NCBI RefSeq assembly: GCF_000497045.1
Contig: NW_015961989.1
Location: 1 to 64,000, forward strand
Length of the DNA stretch: 64,000 nucleotides
Origin: Kalmanozyma brasiliensis GHG001
Taxonomy: Eukaryota; Basidiomycota; Ustilaginomycetes; Ustilaginales
Direction: 5' to 3'
Position 1 is the stretch's first letter, and every line of letters starts with the position of its first letter. The translations under genes and the position numbers were made by a program. Shown here in pieces: positions 28,200-39,520 of the stretch. The notes beneath the pieces are model-generated. The model searched no databases, was not told the origin of the DNA, and was given only the letters and a program-made list of their open reading frames with translations.

Positions 28200-30206
28200 A
28201 TGGACCATGCCGTGGTGCAAAAGTGGCTGCGCAGCGTGCTCGGACCTTACACCGATCGCGACCGCGTGTTCGCCGACATCGATCGAACTCTGATTGCTGT
28301 CTCGTCCTTGTCACCCAAGACAGAGGTGTTCACCTTCAACGATGGTCGCACCCAGCTGCTGCTCAACTTGGACGGCACAATCCCCGTCAACTTTCGCGGC
28401 AACACGTACAACATTCCCGTAGCATACTGGATCCCGAGGGACTACCCGCGTGAACCACCCATGGCTTTCGTAGCGCCCACACCAGACATGGCCATCCGCA
28501 AGGGTCCCAACGTCGACCCGAGTGGAGAGATTGGCGGAGAATATCTCAGAAGATGGCGCAACAAGCCGGAAGCCTGCAACCTGCTTGATCTGGTTCACGA
28601 CTGCCAGCAGATGTTTGGTCGCGAACCTCCAGTTTATGCCAAACCAAAACCGACACCTGTGTACGCGACAGCTGCTTCCACTTCAGCTGCTGCACAGCAG
28701 AGACAGCCATCTCAACCTTCGACACCCCAGAGGCAGGCCAGTGTGTCTCACAGCTATGCGCAACAGCGACCAGGCCCCCCGCCTCCAGTCCCAGCCTCTC
28801 CACAATCACTGCAATCGGCTGGTGGTGCAATCTTTCACGGTCGCAATGGTCACGATCCACGCCAAAAACCGCCTCCACCAGCGCCAGCGACGCCGACTAA
28901 CTCGCAGGGTGGCTTTCCACAGGGACATGGCCAGACGACACCGCATCGACCTCCAAAGCCATCGTCCTCATTGGGTCCAGATGGCGGTTATTCGGCCAAT
29001 CCGCACCCTCGGGACTCGATGTCCTACTCGGATCAGTACGGCTCACCCGCACCTGCACCGCTGCCTGGCACCCAAATGCAATCGCCGCAACAGACGGGCG
29101 CACCTCGCTTCGCACCCAATGAGGAGGCTTACAGACGCTCTTCAGGGGCAGGTCTCCCTCCCGCCGGTTACGGTCGGCCTCCTCAACAGTACGTAGGACC
29201 ACATCAACAGCAATATGCTTCTCAATCGCCTGCTGGGGGACCACAATCTCCAGCACAAACGGCGCCGTGGCAGTCGAATGCATACGATCCGAATGGCGTA
29301 CCGGCACAGCGTCGGGACTCACAGCAGTTCGCGCCTCATCACCAGCATCACAATCAGCATCAGCGCGCTCAGACATACCCTTATCCAGCATCCGACTCGC
29401 ATCGCGCGACACATTCACCGTACAACGGTAGTCCAGCTCCGCCTCGACAGAACGGACAGCCGCCATATCAGCCTCAGCATGGCCCATCATCCACCCAGTC
29501 ACCACTTGCACCTGGACCGCACCCCTACCAGCATGCCATCAATTCTGCTGCTGGCGCAAACGGCCACTCGAACTCGCCAACCCCAGCGATCGTGCCCAAA
29601 CCAAAAGGCTTCAACCTGCTCGACGAGGAAGACGATTCTAGCGTTCATCCTCACACGTCCTCCGCTGGGCCTGCACCTGGCAACCCGTCCGTCGCTCCGC
29701 CACCCCGCCCAATCAACCCGGAGCTGCTGGCGCTGCACGATCGACTCTATCACAAGATCGATTCGCGCCTTACCACCCTCTCCTCCACACTGTCGGCCTC
29801 CAACGCGCGCCTAGACGTGCTCTCCGCCGACCTGGACCGGGGTCTTCCCGCCATCGAGGACGAGCTTTCGCGACTGAAAGCCGTGCGCGACGTGTGCGCT
29901 ACCACCGGCGACCGACTCCAGACCTCCGTCACCGAACTCACCGACCAAGTCCGATCACTGCAGTCGCGCGAAGATCCGGACCCAGACACCATGGTCCTCG
30001 CCACCAGCATCGTCGGCAACCAACTGGTGGATCTCGTCGCGGAAGACAACGCCATCGAGGATACGCTCTATCATCTCGGCAGGGCGTTGAACGCGGAGCG
30101 CATCGATCTGGAAAAGTTCTTGAAGCAGACGAGGGTGTTGGCGAGAGAGCAGTTTATGAAGCGGGCACTGGCGATGAAGATTGGTGAAGGGATGGGGTGG
30201 GCTTGA
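28200..30206 (+). CDS. VPS23: ESCRT-I subunit Vps23/Tsg101
   Basis: A 668-residue protein with the Tsg101 layout. The UEV domain at residues 1-145 (TFNDGRTQLLLNLDGTIPV, YNIPVAYWIPRDYPREPPM, KGPNVDPSGEIGG) lacks the E2 catalytic cysteine and binds ubiquitin and PTAP-type motifs. It is followed by a long Pro/Gln/Ser/His-rich linker (about 150-500). A coiled coil from about 505 (ELLALHDRLYHKIDSRLTTL) leads to the C-terminal steadiness box (EDNAIEDTLYHLGRALNAER and KFLKQTRVLAREQFMKRAL). It recruits ubiquitinated cargo on endosomes, feeds it to ESCRT-II/III, and in fungi also supports Rim101 pH signalling. The linker is unusually long compared with yeast Vps23. Confidence 0.94.
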   Translation: MDHAVVQKWLRSVLGPYTDRDRVFADIDRTLIAVSSLSPKTEVFTFNDGRTQLLLNLDGTIPVNFRGNTYNIPVAYWIPRDYPREPPMAFVAPTPDMAIRKGPNVDPSGEIGGEYLRRWRNKPEACNLLDLVHDCQQMFGREPPVYAKPKPTPVYATAASTSAAAQQRQPSQPSTPQRQASVSHSYAQQRPGPPPPVPASPQSLQSAGGAIFHGRNGHDPRQKPPPPAPATPTNSQGGFPQGHGQTTPHRPPKPSSSLGPDGGYSANPHPRDSMSYSDQYGSPAPAPLPGTQMQSPQQTGAPRFAPNEEAYRRSSGAGLPPAGYGRPPQQYVGPHQQQYASQSPAGGPQSPAQTAPWQSNAYDPNGVPAQRRDSQQFAPHHQHHNQHQRAQTYPYPASDSHRATHSPYNGSPAPPRQNGQPPYQPQHGPSSTQSPLAPGPHPYQHAINSAAGANGHSNSPTPAIVPKPKGFNLLDEEDDSSVHPHTSSAGPAPGNPSVAPPPRPINPELLALHDRLYHKIDSRLTTLSSTLSASNARLDVLSADLDRGLPAIEDELSRLKAVRDVCATTGDRLQTSVTELTDQVRSLQSREDPDPDTMVLATSIVGNQLVDLVAEDNAIEDTLYHLGRALNAERIDLEKFLKQTRVLAREQFMKRALAMKIGEGMGWA

Positions 30207-30496
30207 GCTAGACGATGCAATGAAGCCAATTGAAACAGTGATACTGCTTCGTTTGAATGTGTGTCTCGTGCCCAACGTCGAGGCGGCAGTTGTTGTGAGT
30301 GCGATACGATGCTGTAGAAAGGAGCTCTAAACGCGACCCCCTCCCCCACGCGGGTGGTTCCTGCAGCTGGTGTTGTTGTGGAGGGTTTTTCCGCCAAAAA
30401 CTCAGATGTCACTTTGACCGCATCCCCGCTTCTCTCCATGATCTCTACCATCATCCTCCCCTTTCTCATTCGCTATCTGCGACAGAGCACGCGACA

Positions 30497-31858
30497 ATGA
30501 GTGCGCTCAAACGCAAGCGCGATCCCTCCGGCACCGCATCGCCGGTCATCCACCCGGACGGCCAGAGCAGCACCATGCGCGCGTCGCTCGAAACATCCCT
30601 CTCCGAGCTGCGCGCTACGACGGCTCGATTGGAATCGCTCCTTTCCACCCTGCCTTCCACATCCCAACCTCGAGTTGCGCTAGGGGAGGTTCTCGCCCCC
30701 GCTCAACCCCTCGTACCCTCCCCGCGCGCATCAGCTGAAACAGCAGGATCGACGAAATCTTGCGCGTCATGCAGCCAGCTTCAATCGCAGCTCGACACGC
30801 TGCGTGCCCAAGCGAAGGATCACGAGCGCGAAAGGGAGGCTTGGCGAGCTTTCAAGAGCTGGTGGCTTGCGTCGCTTGAGAGACGCGAACGGAGGCGCTC
30901 CCAGAAACGCGCGCGACCTTCATCGAGCTCCACTGGCGAATTGCGGGCCAAGGAGGGTGCCCCTGGATCGAAGCGCACACGAGGGCAGGACGGGAAGAGG
31001 AACGAGGAAGAGCGAGGGGGCGAGGGGGAAGGGGAGAGGCTGAGAACGGTGCTAGGTACTTTGGATACAGAGACGCGGCGAGTGTGGTGTGAAGCAGGGA
31101 TCATAGATTCCATCGAAGGGGCGTCCAGGGAGCTGGAAGAGAGCGAGGTGGCGTTGCCCCTGCATGCCATGCCGAGTGTCGCTGCTGTAGGAAAGACGGG
31201 AGGAACGTCAAATGAGGACGTGGACGGCACAAGGTCGAATATCATGGCTGGTGAGGCACGAGAAGGGGAGGCTAGGAGGGATGCCAGTGTCGTCGATGCT
31301 ACGGCGTCCGCAGATGCCATTCGAGCCAGTCGCATCGACGCTGCCAATCGCTCCAACGGCACGGCCAGTCCTCGAAAGGGCCATATCGCCACCCTTCCCT
31401 CAACCAGCACTACTGCTCGCACACCCATCACACGCCCGAATGGCACCTGCTCCTCCCACAGCGCTTCCTCGAGCACCGCCAGTCGCCCAACTCCCACAAC
31501 TACTCGCACACCGAGCACCAACAGTCGCACACGTCCAAACGCACCTCCCCTCGCAGCGCACATCGACGACCATCCCATCCGTAACCCGCACCATCGTCGC
31601 ACCCTCCTCTCGTCCGACTGTCCCGACTGCAGTCTCTTCTATAGCCATCTCAATGCTGCCACTTCCACGGGGCAGGGGGATGCCGAGAGAGCAGCGTGCA
31701 GTCGGCATCGATCGACGTTTGCCCGTGCAGAGACGCCAGAGGGGTATTGGAACATTGGTTTCCCTGATACGCAGGAGGCGGAGCGGGTGAATGAGGTTGC
31801 GAGGAGGGGGAGGGGCGGCGGAGGGGGCTCGGGGACAGCGGGAGGGAGAGATGGGTGA
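30497..31858 (+). CDS. SAE2: Sae2/CtIP/Ctp1-type activator of DNA end resection
   Basis: A 453-residue protein whose C-terminus carries the Sae2/CtIP signature: a CPDC pair (C375, C378), FYSHL, the CSRHR motif (C401 to R405, the conserved CxxH/RHR block) and TPEGYWNIGFPDTQE. These proteins, once phosphorylated, activate Mre11-Rad50 to start resection of double-strand breaks. The N-terminal half has a short coiled coil (SLETSLSELRATTARLESLL) and a second CxxC in SCASCSQLQSQLDTLRAQ, consistent with the tetramerising N-terminus and zinc-hook-like cysteines of CtIP. The middle is Ser/Thr/Arg-rich with several SP/TP sites. The ATG at 30497 precedes KRKRDP; the open frame upstream has no convincing start. 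The C-terminus ends in a poly-Gly run encoded by a G-rich tract. Confidence 0.85.
   Translation: MSALKRKRDPSGTASPVIHPDGQSSTMRASLETSLSELRATTARLESLLSTLPSTSQPRVALGEVLAPAQPLVPSPRASAETAGSTKSCASCSQLQSQLDTLRAQAKDHEREREAWRAFKSWWLASLERRERRRSQKRARPSSSSTGELRAKEGAPGSKRTRGQDGKRNEEERGGEGEGERLRTVLGTLDTETRRVWCEAGIIDSIEGASRELEESEVALPLHAMPSVAAVGKTGGTSNEDVDGTRSNIMAGEAREGEARRDASVVDATASADAIRASRIDAANRSNGTASPRKGHIATLPSTSTTARTPITRPNGTCSSHSASSSTASRPTPTTTRTPSTNSRTRPNAPPLAAHIDDHPIRNPHHRRTLLSSDCPDCSLFYSHLNAATSTGQGDAERAACSRHRSTFARAETPEGYWNIGFPDTQEAERVNEVARRGRGGGGGSGTAGGRDG
31806..31834 (+). other. G-quadruplex-type motif within the SAE2 3' coding end
   Basis: Four G runs (5, 4, 5 and 4 guanines) are separated by loops of 1, 7 and 3 bases, which satisfies the usual G4 pattern on the coding strand. 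It encodes part of the poly-Gly tail. Whether it folds is not known. Confidence 0.5.
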
Positions 31859-32871
31859 GTTCGGGACCAGCGAGGGGAAGAGGGCGTCAGAAGGGGGACT
31901 GGAGCCTCGTCTCAACTGCCACCTAGGAGGCGGAGCGGGTCAACGCTGTTGCTAGGCGCGAAGCGGGCGGATGGCGCAACACGAGAGCGATGCCGAGAAG
32001 CAAATGGATGATGGGTCTGTGGGAAATCGTGACGGGGAGATGTCAGGCGAGGAGCAGGCTGGCCAGGAAGGCAGCAAATCAGGAGTTTGATGTCCTTTGG
32101 AGCCGGGCGGAGGTGCTTCCTTCTCCAGCAGACGCTTTTGACATCATGACGGTCGAGGCTCCAATGCGAAACCTTTGCTTCGACAGACCGGAAAACAAGC
32201 TCCATTGCCGCGCAGATCATCGATCCTCGGATGTGTGCGAGCGTGCTCGTCTTCAGACGAAGCAGGGCCAAGTGTGTGCCTTTGCACTGTGGTTCGTCTG
32301 GTCTGCCCGGGATCGTAGCGTGACGGCTGGCGCGCCGGCCAGACACCTCGTGAGCACAGAAACAGTCGTCACTCGCGCTTTGCCACCGTTGCAGGTGATC
32401 CCCGTTCCCGCGATTGACACACTTCGCCATCCGCTCATCAACACGCGATTTGCCCCATGCGACTCATCGACGCAGTCTAGGCCCATCCACTGATCAAACC
32501 AGTCTTGAACGGTGATGAGCACGTGGCACTTCCACTCTGAAGCGCCAACTCAGCCCAGCCACTGGTAAGCGCACAAAGAGTCGTCACTCGCACTTTGCCG
32601 TCACTCATTGTACAGCTCGTACACTTGTCATTCTCTCCCTCTCAACAAGCGATTTGCCCCATGCGACTCATCGACGCAGTCTAGCCCCGTCCGCTGATCA
32701 AACCAGTCTTGAACGACGATGGAACACACGGTACGCCCAACTCAAAGCGCCAGCCCAGCCAGTCGTCAGCTCACGCAGTCGTTGCCCGCAAACCTCCTCA
32801 ATTTCTCTCGCTCGAAAGCACGTCTTCACCACAGACGACCCGCTCGATGTGTGGGGGATTGCATTTTCTGC
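31859..32871. other. Intergenic region between converging SAE2 and Ras GEF genes
   Basis: This 1-kb stretch holds the 3' ends of two converging genes, a partial copy of the last SAE2 coding segment near 31927, and an imperfect tandem duplication listed separately. Open frames here have no recognisable domain. Confidence 0.55.
32365..32790. repeat. Imperfect tandem duplication, period about 204-215 bp
   Basis: Two adjacent copies share several blocks in the same order: GTCGTCACTCGC at 32365 and 32580, a block of about 69 bp at 32445-32513 and 32649-32717 with only a few mismatches, and an AAGCGCCA...CAGCCCAGCCA block at about 32540 and 32742. The segments between these blocks have diverged. 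Read on the minus strand, the 69-bp block is open in the same frame in both copies (VQDWFDQ and DCVDESHGANR), suggesting decay of a former coding sequence or a genomic repeat family. Confidence 0.7.
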
Positions 32872-35800
32872 CTACAAAAATCCACTCTCCTGCAACAAGC
32901 GTGCAATCTTCTCGTCCTCCCTCTCTCTCGGCTCCAATGCCAAACTCTGATGATATAGCTCGTCGGCATTGCTCGCATCGACCAGACTTTTCTCGATGAA
33001 CGCCTCGAGTGCTGGTACCACGGCGAGGTTGTACGGTGTGGACTGGTGGATGGTGATCTCGCGAATGACTTCCGACGTCTTTTGGCGTTTGCCAAAGTTG
33101 ATGAGCGCATCGTTTTCCTTCAGGCGATCGCGGTTGCCGTCTTCGATAAAGGTGAGATCCCCCAAATAGCGGCCGAGGAAGGGGACGCAGGGGGGATTGA
33201 GTTTGTGGATCAGCTCGCGGTAGTTGGCCCAATTGCGGCTGGCTGACGTCAACGTCTCGAGCGATTCGAACATCAGCACGTGTTTTTGGGATACGGCATC
33301 CCAGGTGCGACGCAGGCGGTGGATGGGTGCGGTGGAGAGGGCGGAGACGATCGCCCACATGCCCGAAAAGTTGTTCAGCGCCCGACAGCGGTCGGCGATG
33401 CTGATAAAGTGCTTGATGATCGCAGCACGTTTCTTGAGGTCTTCCTGCGCTAGAATCGTCTCGGCCACCCAGCCAGAGATACGGTTGTGCGTCGTGATGC
33501 TGTCCATGATGCCCTTGGCGTGGACATCGTTGCCCGGCTTGGTCCATTTGAGACCCAGACACTCGGCGGGTTTCACCTTGTTGTACAGGCGCGACTCGAT
33601 GAGCGTCAGCTGCCGTGCCAACTCCAAGGGGTCGATCTCGAGGAACTTGAGCTTCTTCATGTTCTTTGGCAGGATCGGCGCCGGTGCCGAATCAGGGAGG
33701 ACCATCTTGCGGATCATCTGCTCGCCATCGCCCTGTCGCCTCTCCACCAACCGCTGTAGATGTTGGGATGGCGCCTTCATCGACGCCGCCTCGCCCATCT
33801 CTTCGATCGCGAATCGTCGCACCTGGTCCAGATACGGCTCGTCCTCGCCTTCGTAGAAGTACAGCTCGAGCCACATCTTGAGCACGTTGAACACCCTGAG
33901 TCGGATCGGGATCTGCTTCTTCTCCGTCCACAGCACCAATTCCTCCTCCGTCAAGTCTTCGGGTGGTAGAATGCGGAATCGCTGCGCTAGCAGATCCAAC
34001 AGCGTCTGCGTCGTGGTAAACGACCGGTACGTCATGAGGAATGTGTTGTTGAACGAAGCGTCGAACGAGTTGTGCATTGTCAGCCGTGCCAGTAGCGCTT
34101 CCAGCGTCGCGCCCTTCACCGAGCCGTCTTGGGCAATGACAATGTCGTCGCCCATGTAGTCCGGCTCGAGGAACCATGGCACCTCGTCCTCCCGACGCCG
34201 GGCCAACGTCGACGTCGTGCCGGCGCTGTGCTCGCTGTCGTGCGTCGTGGTGTGGATGAGCGGCGCATCATCGCCAAGTAAACGACGCAGCTTGGCGCTG
34301 TTGGTGCGGTAGGCTTCCGCGTCCTCGTCGATGCTCTGACCAGGAAGCTGCCCGTCGACGAGCGTGCCCCGGCGACTGAGGATTCGGCTCGCACCAGAGC
34401 CACCCGTAGCGACCGACCCAGACCGTTGACGATGGCCGCTTGGGGCGTAGATCGAGCCACTACCGCCCCGACCGGGAGCAAGACTTGTGACGGGGGAGAC
34501 AACGGCCGTCGAGCCCGAGGTGGCGCGGCTTCCTGATCTCGCCCTGGGCCCATTGGGCACAACGATGCCAGGGCCGAGGTACATGAAGTCAGTCTCTTCC
34601 TCGGTCTCGTCCTCGTCGCCTTTGCCGTAGCGCGCCATCTGCTCGATCTCCACGTCAAGACCGTTGCTGGTCGTGTTGACCTTGCGAGAGAAGACACCCG
34701 TCGCCGGCATGGTGATGCCATCCTCCGTGCCGTGCACTGATGCGCGTGCGCCGAGGAAAGGCGATGCGTCTTTCAGCTGCTCTTCGCCCACCTTGGCGAG
34801 TTTTACCAACGTCTCAACGACGGCTGAAGACAGTTTGACCAGCTTCACAGCCTCCTTCTCTACGATTGCCGCGTTTGCAGGAGAACGAGCGCCGTCGTGC
34901 TCTTGCACAGCAATGAAGAGGAAGCCAGATGCATCATAGGCTGCCTGCTTGAGCACCACAAAGCGTTGCATCAGTTCGCGCGCCTTGACGGCATTTGCGG
35001 CATTGCGTTCGTTGATCGGCGAGGAGTCTGCGTCCTTGGCGTCCGGCCCGTCGACATCCAGACCCGAGGCAAGATCGATGCTTTCCACGAGTGTTTCCAT
35101 CGAACCAAATCGGGAGAGCAGCGACGTCGCTGATGCGGCGACATGTCTGCCCTGTGTCGCCTGTGCGATCGTGTCTTTCGTAGCATCGAGCTGTGCCAGG
35201 ATCTGCTGGAGCTGCGCGATCATCTGCTGGTCCAGTCGCTTCTCCGGGACCCGTCGCAGGGTCAGTAAGCCCCGCACCACTGCAGATTCCACATCCCTTC
35301 GCTGATTGAACGGGTTGCTGCGCGCGCCCTTGCTCTCTGCCTTGATAAGGCCAATCTCGTATTTGGATGGCAGCACAAAGCCGTTTCCGAGCCAGCCTGC
35401 GGCCATGCCGCTGCCGAACGACGCAGCACCGACCCCGTTGAGCCCCAAATCGCTCTCGAGACTGCCCTCGACCCTACGTAGCCAGCCTCGACTGTGTGAC
35501 GCTCCGAGTGCGGTGCTCCTGGCCTTTTCAGCTTCAGAGCTCAGGCTCTGCAGCGTGCGCATTAGCTCGAGGGCGTCTTCGCGAAGCCGCTGCCTGCACT
35601 GGTAGAGCTTGGAGAAGACGTCTGCGTCAAGGTCGGTCATGGTGCTTTCCATGCTGGAGGTTGGCGACGAGGCAAGGGTGACGGTGTGGTCGATGACCTG
35701 GCGCGAGGATAGCACGAGCTTGGAGACGACTGCATTGAGCTTGCGCCCGATCGGATGCAGGGTCGCCGGAGTCGGTGCAATCGAGTCCTTCGGGTTGACG

Positions 35801-37966
35801 CCGAGCAGATGCAATGTGGCAGCTTCGGCTGCGGGAGTCGAAGTGTAGAGCGTAGTGAGGATCTTGGAATATGCATCGAGATCGACTCCCGTGGTAGGAT
35901 CCGCGTAGTCTGACAAGGCTTTACTCTGTTCCATTCGATGTGAATCCTTGGTGACGAGTTTGGAGATGGGCGCAAGATCAGTGTTGGACAGTGAGAGCGA
36001 GCCGGTGGCATAGAGCACCTCTCTGATGGCGGTCACAACGCTGGCTGTGGCGTGTGCCAGTCTTGGCAGATAGACACCGCCAGCTGCCGCACTCTTGTAC
36101 GACACGTCCGCCTCTGCGAGGCCATTGGTACCGATCTGCTCTGTAGCGATGGCTGCCAGCTGGCGGATGACGTCGTTGGCACGGCGGACCAGCAGATTGA
36201 TGGGTTGCGGCGGCGATGGTGCCAGTGCCTTCTGCAGCTCGTACGCTGCTGTCTCGTCTTGCAGCAGCGTCGCTGGCGAGACCGACGGCTGTGAGAGCGC
36301 TGGATGCTGGAGCACGGCGGCGAGACTGGAGGATGTGCTACCACGGCGACTGAGGTCGGGACGAGGCGGTCTGGGCGGCTTGCCTGGCAGTCGAGGATTC
36401 ATATCGCCCTCGATGTCAGAATCGTCCGAGTCAATTTGCAAACTCGACAGGCCGCGAGATACGTCGAGGCCGGCGCCCGAACTCGCAACTCCTTTCTCGA
36501 CTGGCACAGTGTCCGAGATGATGGGATGTCTCGGTGAGCGACTTCGAGGAGTGACGCTGGATAGGAGGGTGAGCTTTGTCTTTGCATCTGCGAAGTTCCA
36601 TCGAATCTCGTTGGTCGAACTATGCACGTAGAAGAAATACTTTTCGTCGTCTGTGACGCGCAACCTCCAGGGCTTTGGCACAGTAGCAGGGTTCGGCATT
36701 CGATCGGCCGTGTTGGTGATGGGAGCTCGAACCGGGGCGGACCCATTCTGAAAGATGGCCGTGTTATTGCTGCTGGTGGAAGATGGCCGCGATCCTGACG
36801 CGGCGCTCAGTGATGTTGGTCTGCTGCGATCTGAAGCGTCGAGTAACTCTTTGCGAGAGCTCGCCGAGCTATTCTGGCTGGACGAGACTGAACGGAACAT
36901 GGGCTGTGGGTGCAACTTGCTGGACGAGGACAGCGTTGCGGCGTTGCTTTGTGCGCCGATGCCGTTCGTTGGCACTTGTGAGGCTCCCGTACGGTGGGCC
37001 TGATCTCGCAGCGATGCCTTTGACGCCAAGACGTTGCCGCCCGTGCGGTCGGCTTGCGAGCCCGTGGCTGCTCGCGGTCGAGCTGCAGCTGCAGCCGCCA
37101 AGGATTGGGAAGCAAAGGAGCCTCCTTCGACCGGATTCGAGACGGTAGCAGCTCTAGCACGTTCCCGGTCATGCTCCAAGGCAAGCTGCTGAGCTGACAC
37201 GGACGTGGCACCGAAATTGGGATTTGTTGGGTGAGAACGGGACGAGCTGCTCTGTCGAGTGTCCAGAACGTGTTGGTATGGCGATGCATGGGTGAGATGC
37301 ATGGAAGCCATGTCGCCGAGTTGCGGGCTCGCTGGGTTCAAGCTGCGTCTGTGAGGATCACGCATAGCCGCTTCAGCGAGCTGGCTGAAGGCGTCACTGT
37401 TGCCGATTCCGTCCCCTTTGATGAGAGCTTGCAGGCCATCGAAGCCCGAACCAAGGCCGAGACGTGAAAAGGTGTCGGTGTCGGTGGTCAGCTGAGGCGT
37501 GACGCCTAAGCTGTATTGTGCGTGCATCTGCGCCCTAGCGAAGAGCTCGGCTTCTGCCTCCTGATCCGAAATAGCTTCGACATACTGTGATGGAGAAGTG
37601 AGACAGGATAGGCCAAGAAGTCAGTCAAGTAGCCTTGTCATGGAAGTTTCGAGGGGCGCAATTTAGACTCACGTTCGAGGGAAACCAGCCGCGAACCTGA
37701 TTATCGAGAAGACCATCCCACCATCCTGACTCGAGCTGTGTAAGAACTTCGATGAGAGCACCTTTCTGGAAGGACAGGGAGCTGGCGTCATTCGACTCAA
37801 AGTCGTAAAGGGCGCGTACGAAGAAGGAGGGTGGGTCGTCCGACTCGTCTGCCGTGCTGGGCGTTTGGTCGTCTGATCCGAAAGGATAGGCCATGCGAGG
37901 CTGCGAGGTGCGCGGATCTGAGTAGGTCAAATCGCTGCTAGAAGCAGCTGCGGAAGTGGACGCCAT
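32872..37966 (-). CDS. CDC25: Cdc25-type Ras guanine nucleotide exchange factor (two exons)
   Basis: Exon 1 is 37966-37673 and exon 2 is 37584-32872, giving 1668 residues. The intron joins in phase 0 and completes a normal SH3 end (GWFPSN, then YVE). Domains: SH3 at about 48-101 (FVRALYDFESNDASSLSF, GWWDGLLDNQVRGWFP), a WW-like segment (PWRLRVTDDEKYFFYVHSST), a RasGEF N-terminal domain at about 1240-1360 (NTFLMTYRSFTTTQTLLDLL), and a catalytic RasGEF domain at about 1390-1632 with NFSGMWAIVSALSTAPIHRL and CVPFLGRYLGDLTFIEDGN. This is the fungal Cdc25 layout; it charges Ras with GTP at the plasma membrane upstream of cAMP and MAPK signalling. In Ustilago maydis the Cdc25-like GEF Sql2 drives filamentation, and this may be its orthologue, which I cannot verify. 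The ATG at 37966 is the first in the SH3 frame. Confidence 0.93.
37585..37672 (-). other. Intron of the Ras GEF gene (88 nt)
   Basis: The donor is GTGAGT (reading down from 37672) and the acceptor is CACAG (ending at 37585). Unspliced, the SH3 frame would run into NVSLNCAPRNFHDKAT and stop. Splicing restores WFPSNYVE in frame with the 1570-residue second exon. Confidence 0.9.
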
Positions 37967-39520
37967 GGTGAGTTCAGAAGTCAGACTGCTAGACAGTCGC
38001 ACTGATTCTGGGCCAGGGAAGGTGGCTGAGCGATCCTTTTCAATGTGGGCCTCTGTCTCGGGCCGAGTGAAGCTGCTTTCAGCGGCGAAGGCGATCGTCT
38101 GAAGCGCGAATGACCGTTATCATGGATATCTAGACGTCGATAGAGATGTTGACAGGCCAACGATGGGGCGAAAAGTCTGACGAAGAATGTGTCGAGATAG
38201 TGGGGTGAACGCGACCGTGCGTCAGGATGGTGGGGGAAAGCGACGAGTCGGCCTCCGAGGAATGACTATGTTGATACTGCAGCGAATGACAAAAAAGTGA
38301 TGATGGCGAGGGTGACAGAGTGGGATGGTGGCGCTCAGCTAGCCCCCTGCTAGCGAGCGGCGGCGAATCGGAGTAAGGACGACGAAGGTGAATGAAGACA
38401 GGCAGAACGTGTCTGAAAGCAAGTGCGACGGTTGTGAACGAGGTGACGATTGTGCGCGCTCGAGCTTGTTGCGTGTTTCCGCGCTGCGCAGGAAGTGTGT
38501 GATGCAGCGTCAAGGAGGCAGCAGCGGAGTTGGTCCAAATGAGGTCCAGGTGGGTTGGGACCCTCTAGAGCGTACTACGACAGTCCATCCGTCGGAAGCG
38601 GGAGGTGGGAGACGATTGGCGAGCTGATGCGCAGCGAGATCGGACTGTGGTGACAAGCTTCCCGCTTTTGGAAGAGATGAAAGGAGAGTCGGGTGGCGAG
38701 AGTGGGTTGAAGGATGAGAAACGAGAGAGATCAAAGGGAAGGGGCAAGCGAGGAAATGATTGACACCTGACAGACAACCTTTGACCCTTAAAGAAATTAA
38801 GCTTGTCAGGCGCGTTTTAGGCGGGCGGTGCGTGGGTGCGTTGGGTGTGTGTGCATGTGCCGGCGCCGGTTCGGGTGCTGTGGCTCGGTCGTGTGGGCAG
38901 GCGTGTGCCAAAGCCAGCCTTTTGAGGTGTGACGATCTTCGCACACGATGAACTCCAAGGCGACTCTCGTCCTTGTCGCAGCGATAGGGACCGTTCATCT
39001 ATAGCAGATGCTGACAACCATTTGCTGCTGAGAGTCGCTACAGTCGACCTTGTCAGCCTCGTTCGCTAATCCAGGTGGCCACCTTGCGCTGAACCCTGTC
39101 ATGGCTATTCGGCGTAGACGAACCGGTATCACTCGGGTCTTAAGTATCGTGGAAACAAGGATGCCAGAAGGATCGTGTGGTGCGCCTTGAGCCAAGCTTT
39201 GGGCGCAAAAATCACTCAACCTTGATCGAGGCGCATGCCGCGGTACCGCAAGCGATTCTATTTGTCGGAGACGGCAGCCATCGTGTGCTCGAGCCCAGTC
39301 CGAAGACATGTGCTCGCTCATTCGCTTGTACCATGGCACTCGGGCCTCCTCTCGAGAATGTCTTTGCGAGAGCCGAGTCTCAGGGTCCCCTGATCAGCAC
39401 AAGTTGCCGTCTCTGAATCATCTTCATGATTGCATTGCGCCAACACGGTCGGGACGGTATACATCTTCGATCCCTGATCGACCATCTGATGAATGCGATG
39501 CTCCTCTTGCAAGCATCCCT
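37967..39520. other. Intergenic region, Ras GEF promoter and SEC66 3' side
   Basis: This 1.55-kb stretch lies between two minus-strand genes. It should hold the upstream region of the Ras GEF gene. A Pro/His/Ser-rich frame of 162 codons (38510-38998, minus) has no recognisable feature. A short AT-rich patch lies near 38785-38805. Confidence 0.5.

Noticed and set aside
31855..31926. Possible 72-nt intron at the end of SAE2 (GTGAGT to CCACCTAG)
   Set aside because: Splice sites are acceptable, but the spliced tail gains only about 25 low-complexity residues with no family match, and the unspliced stop is sufficient.
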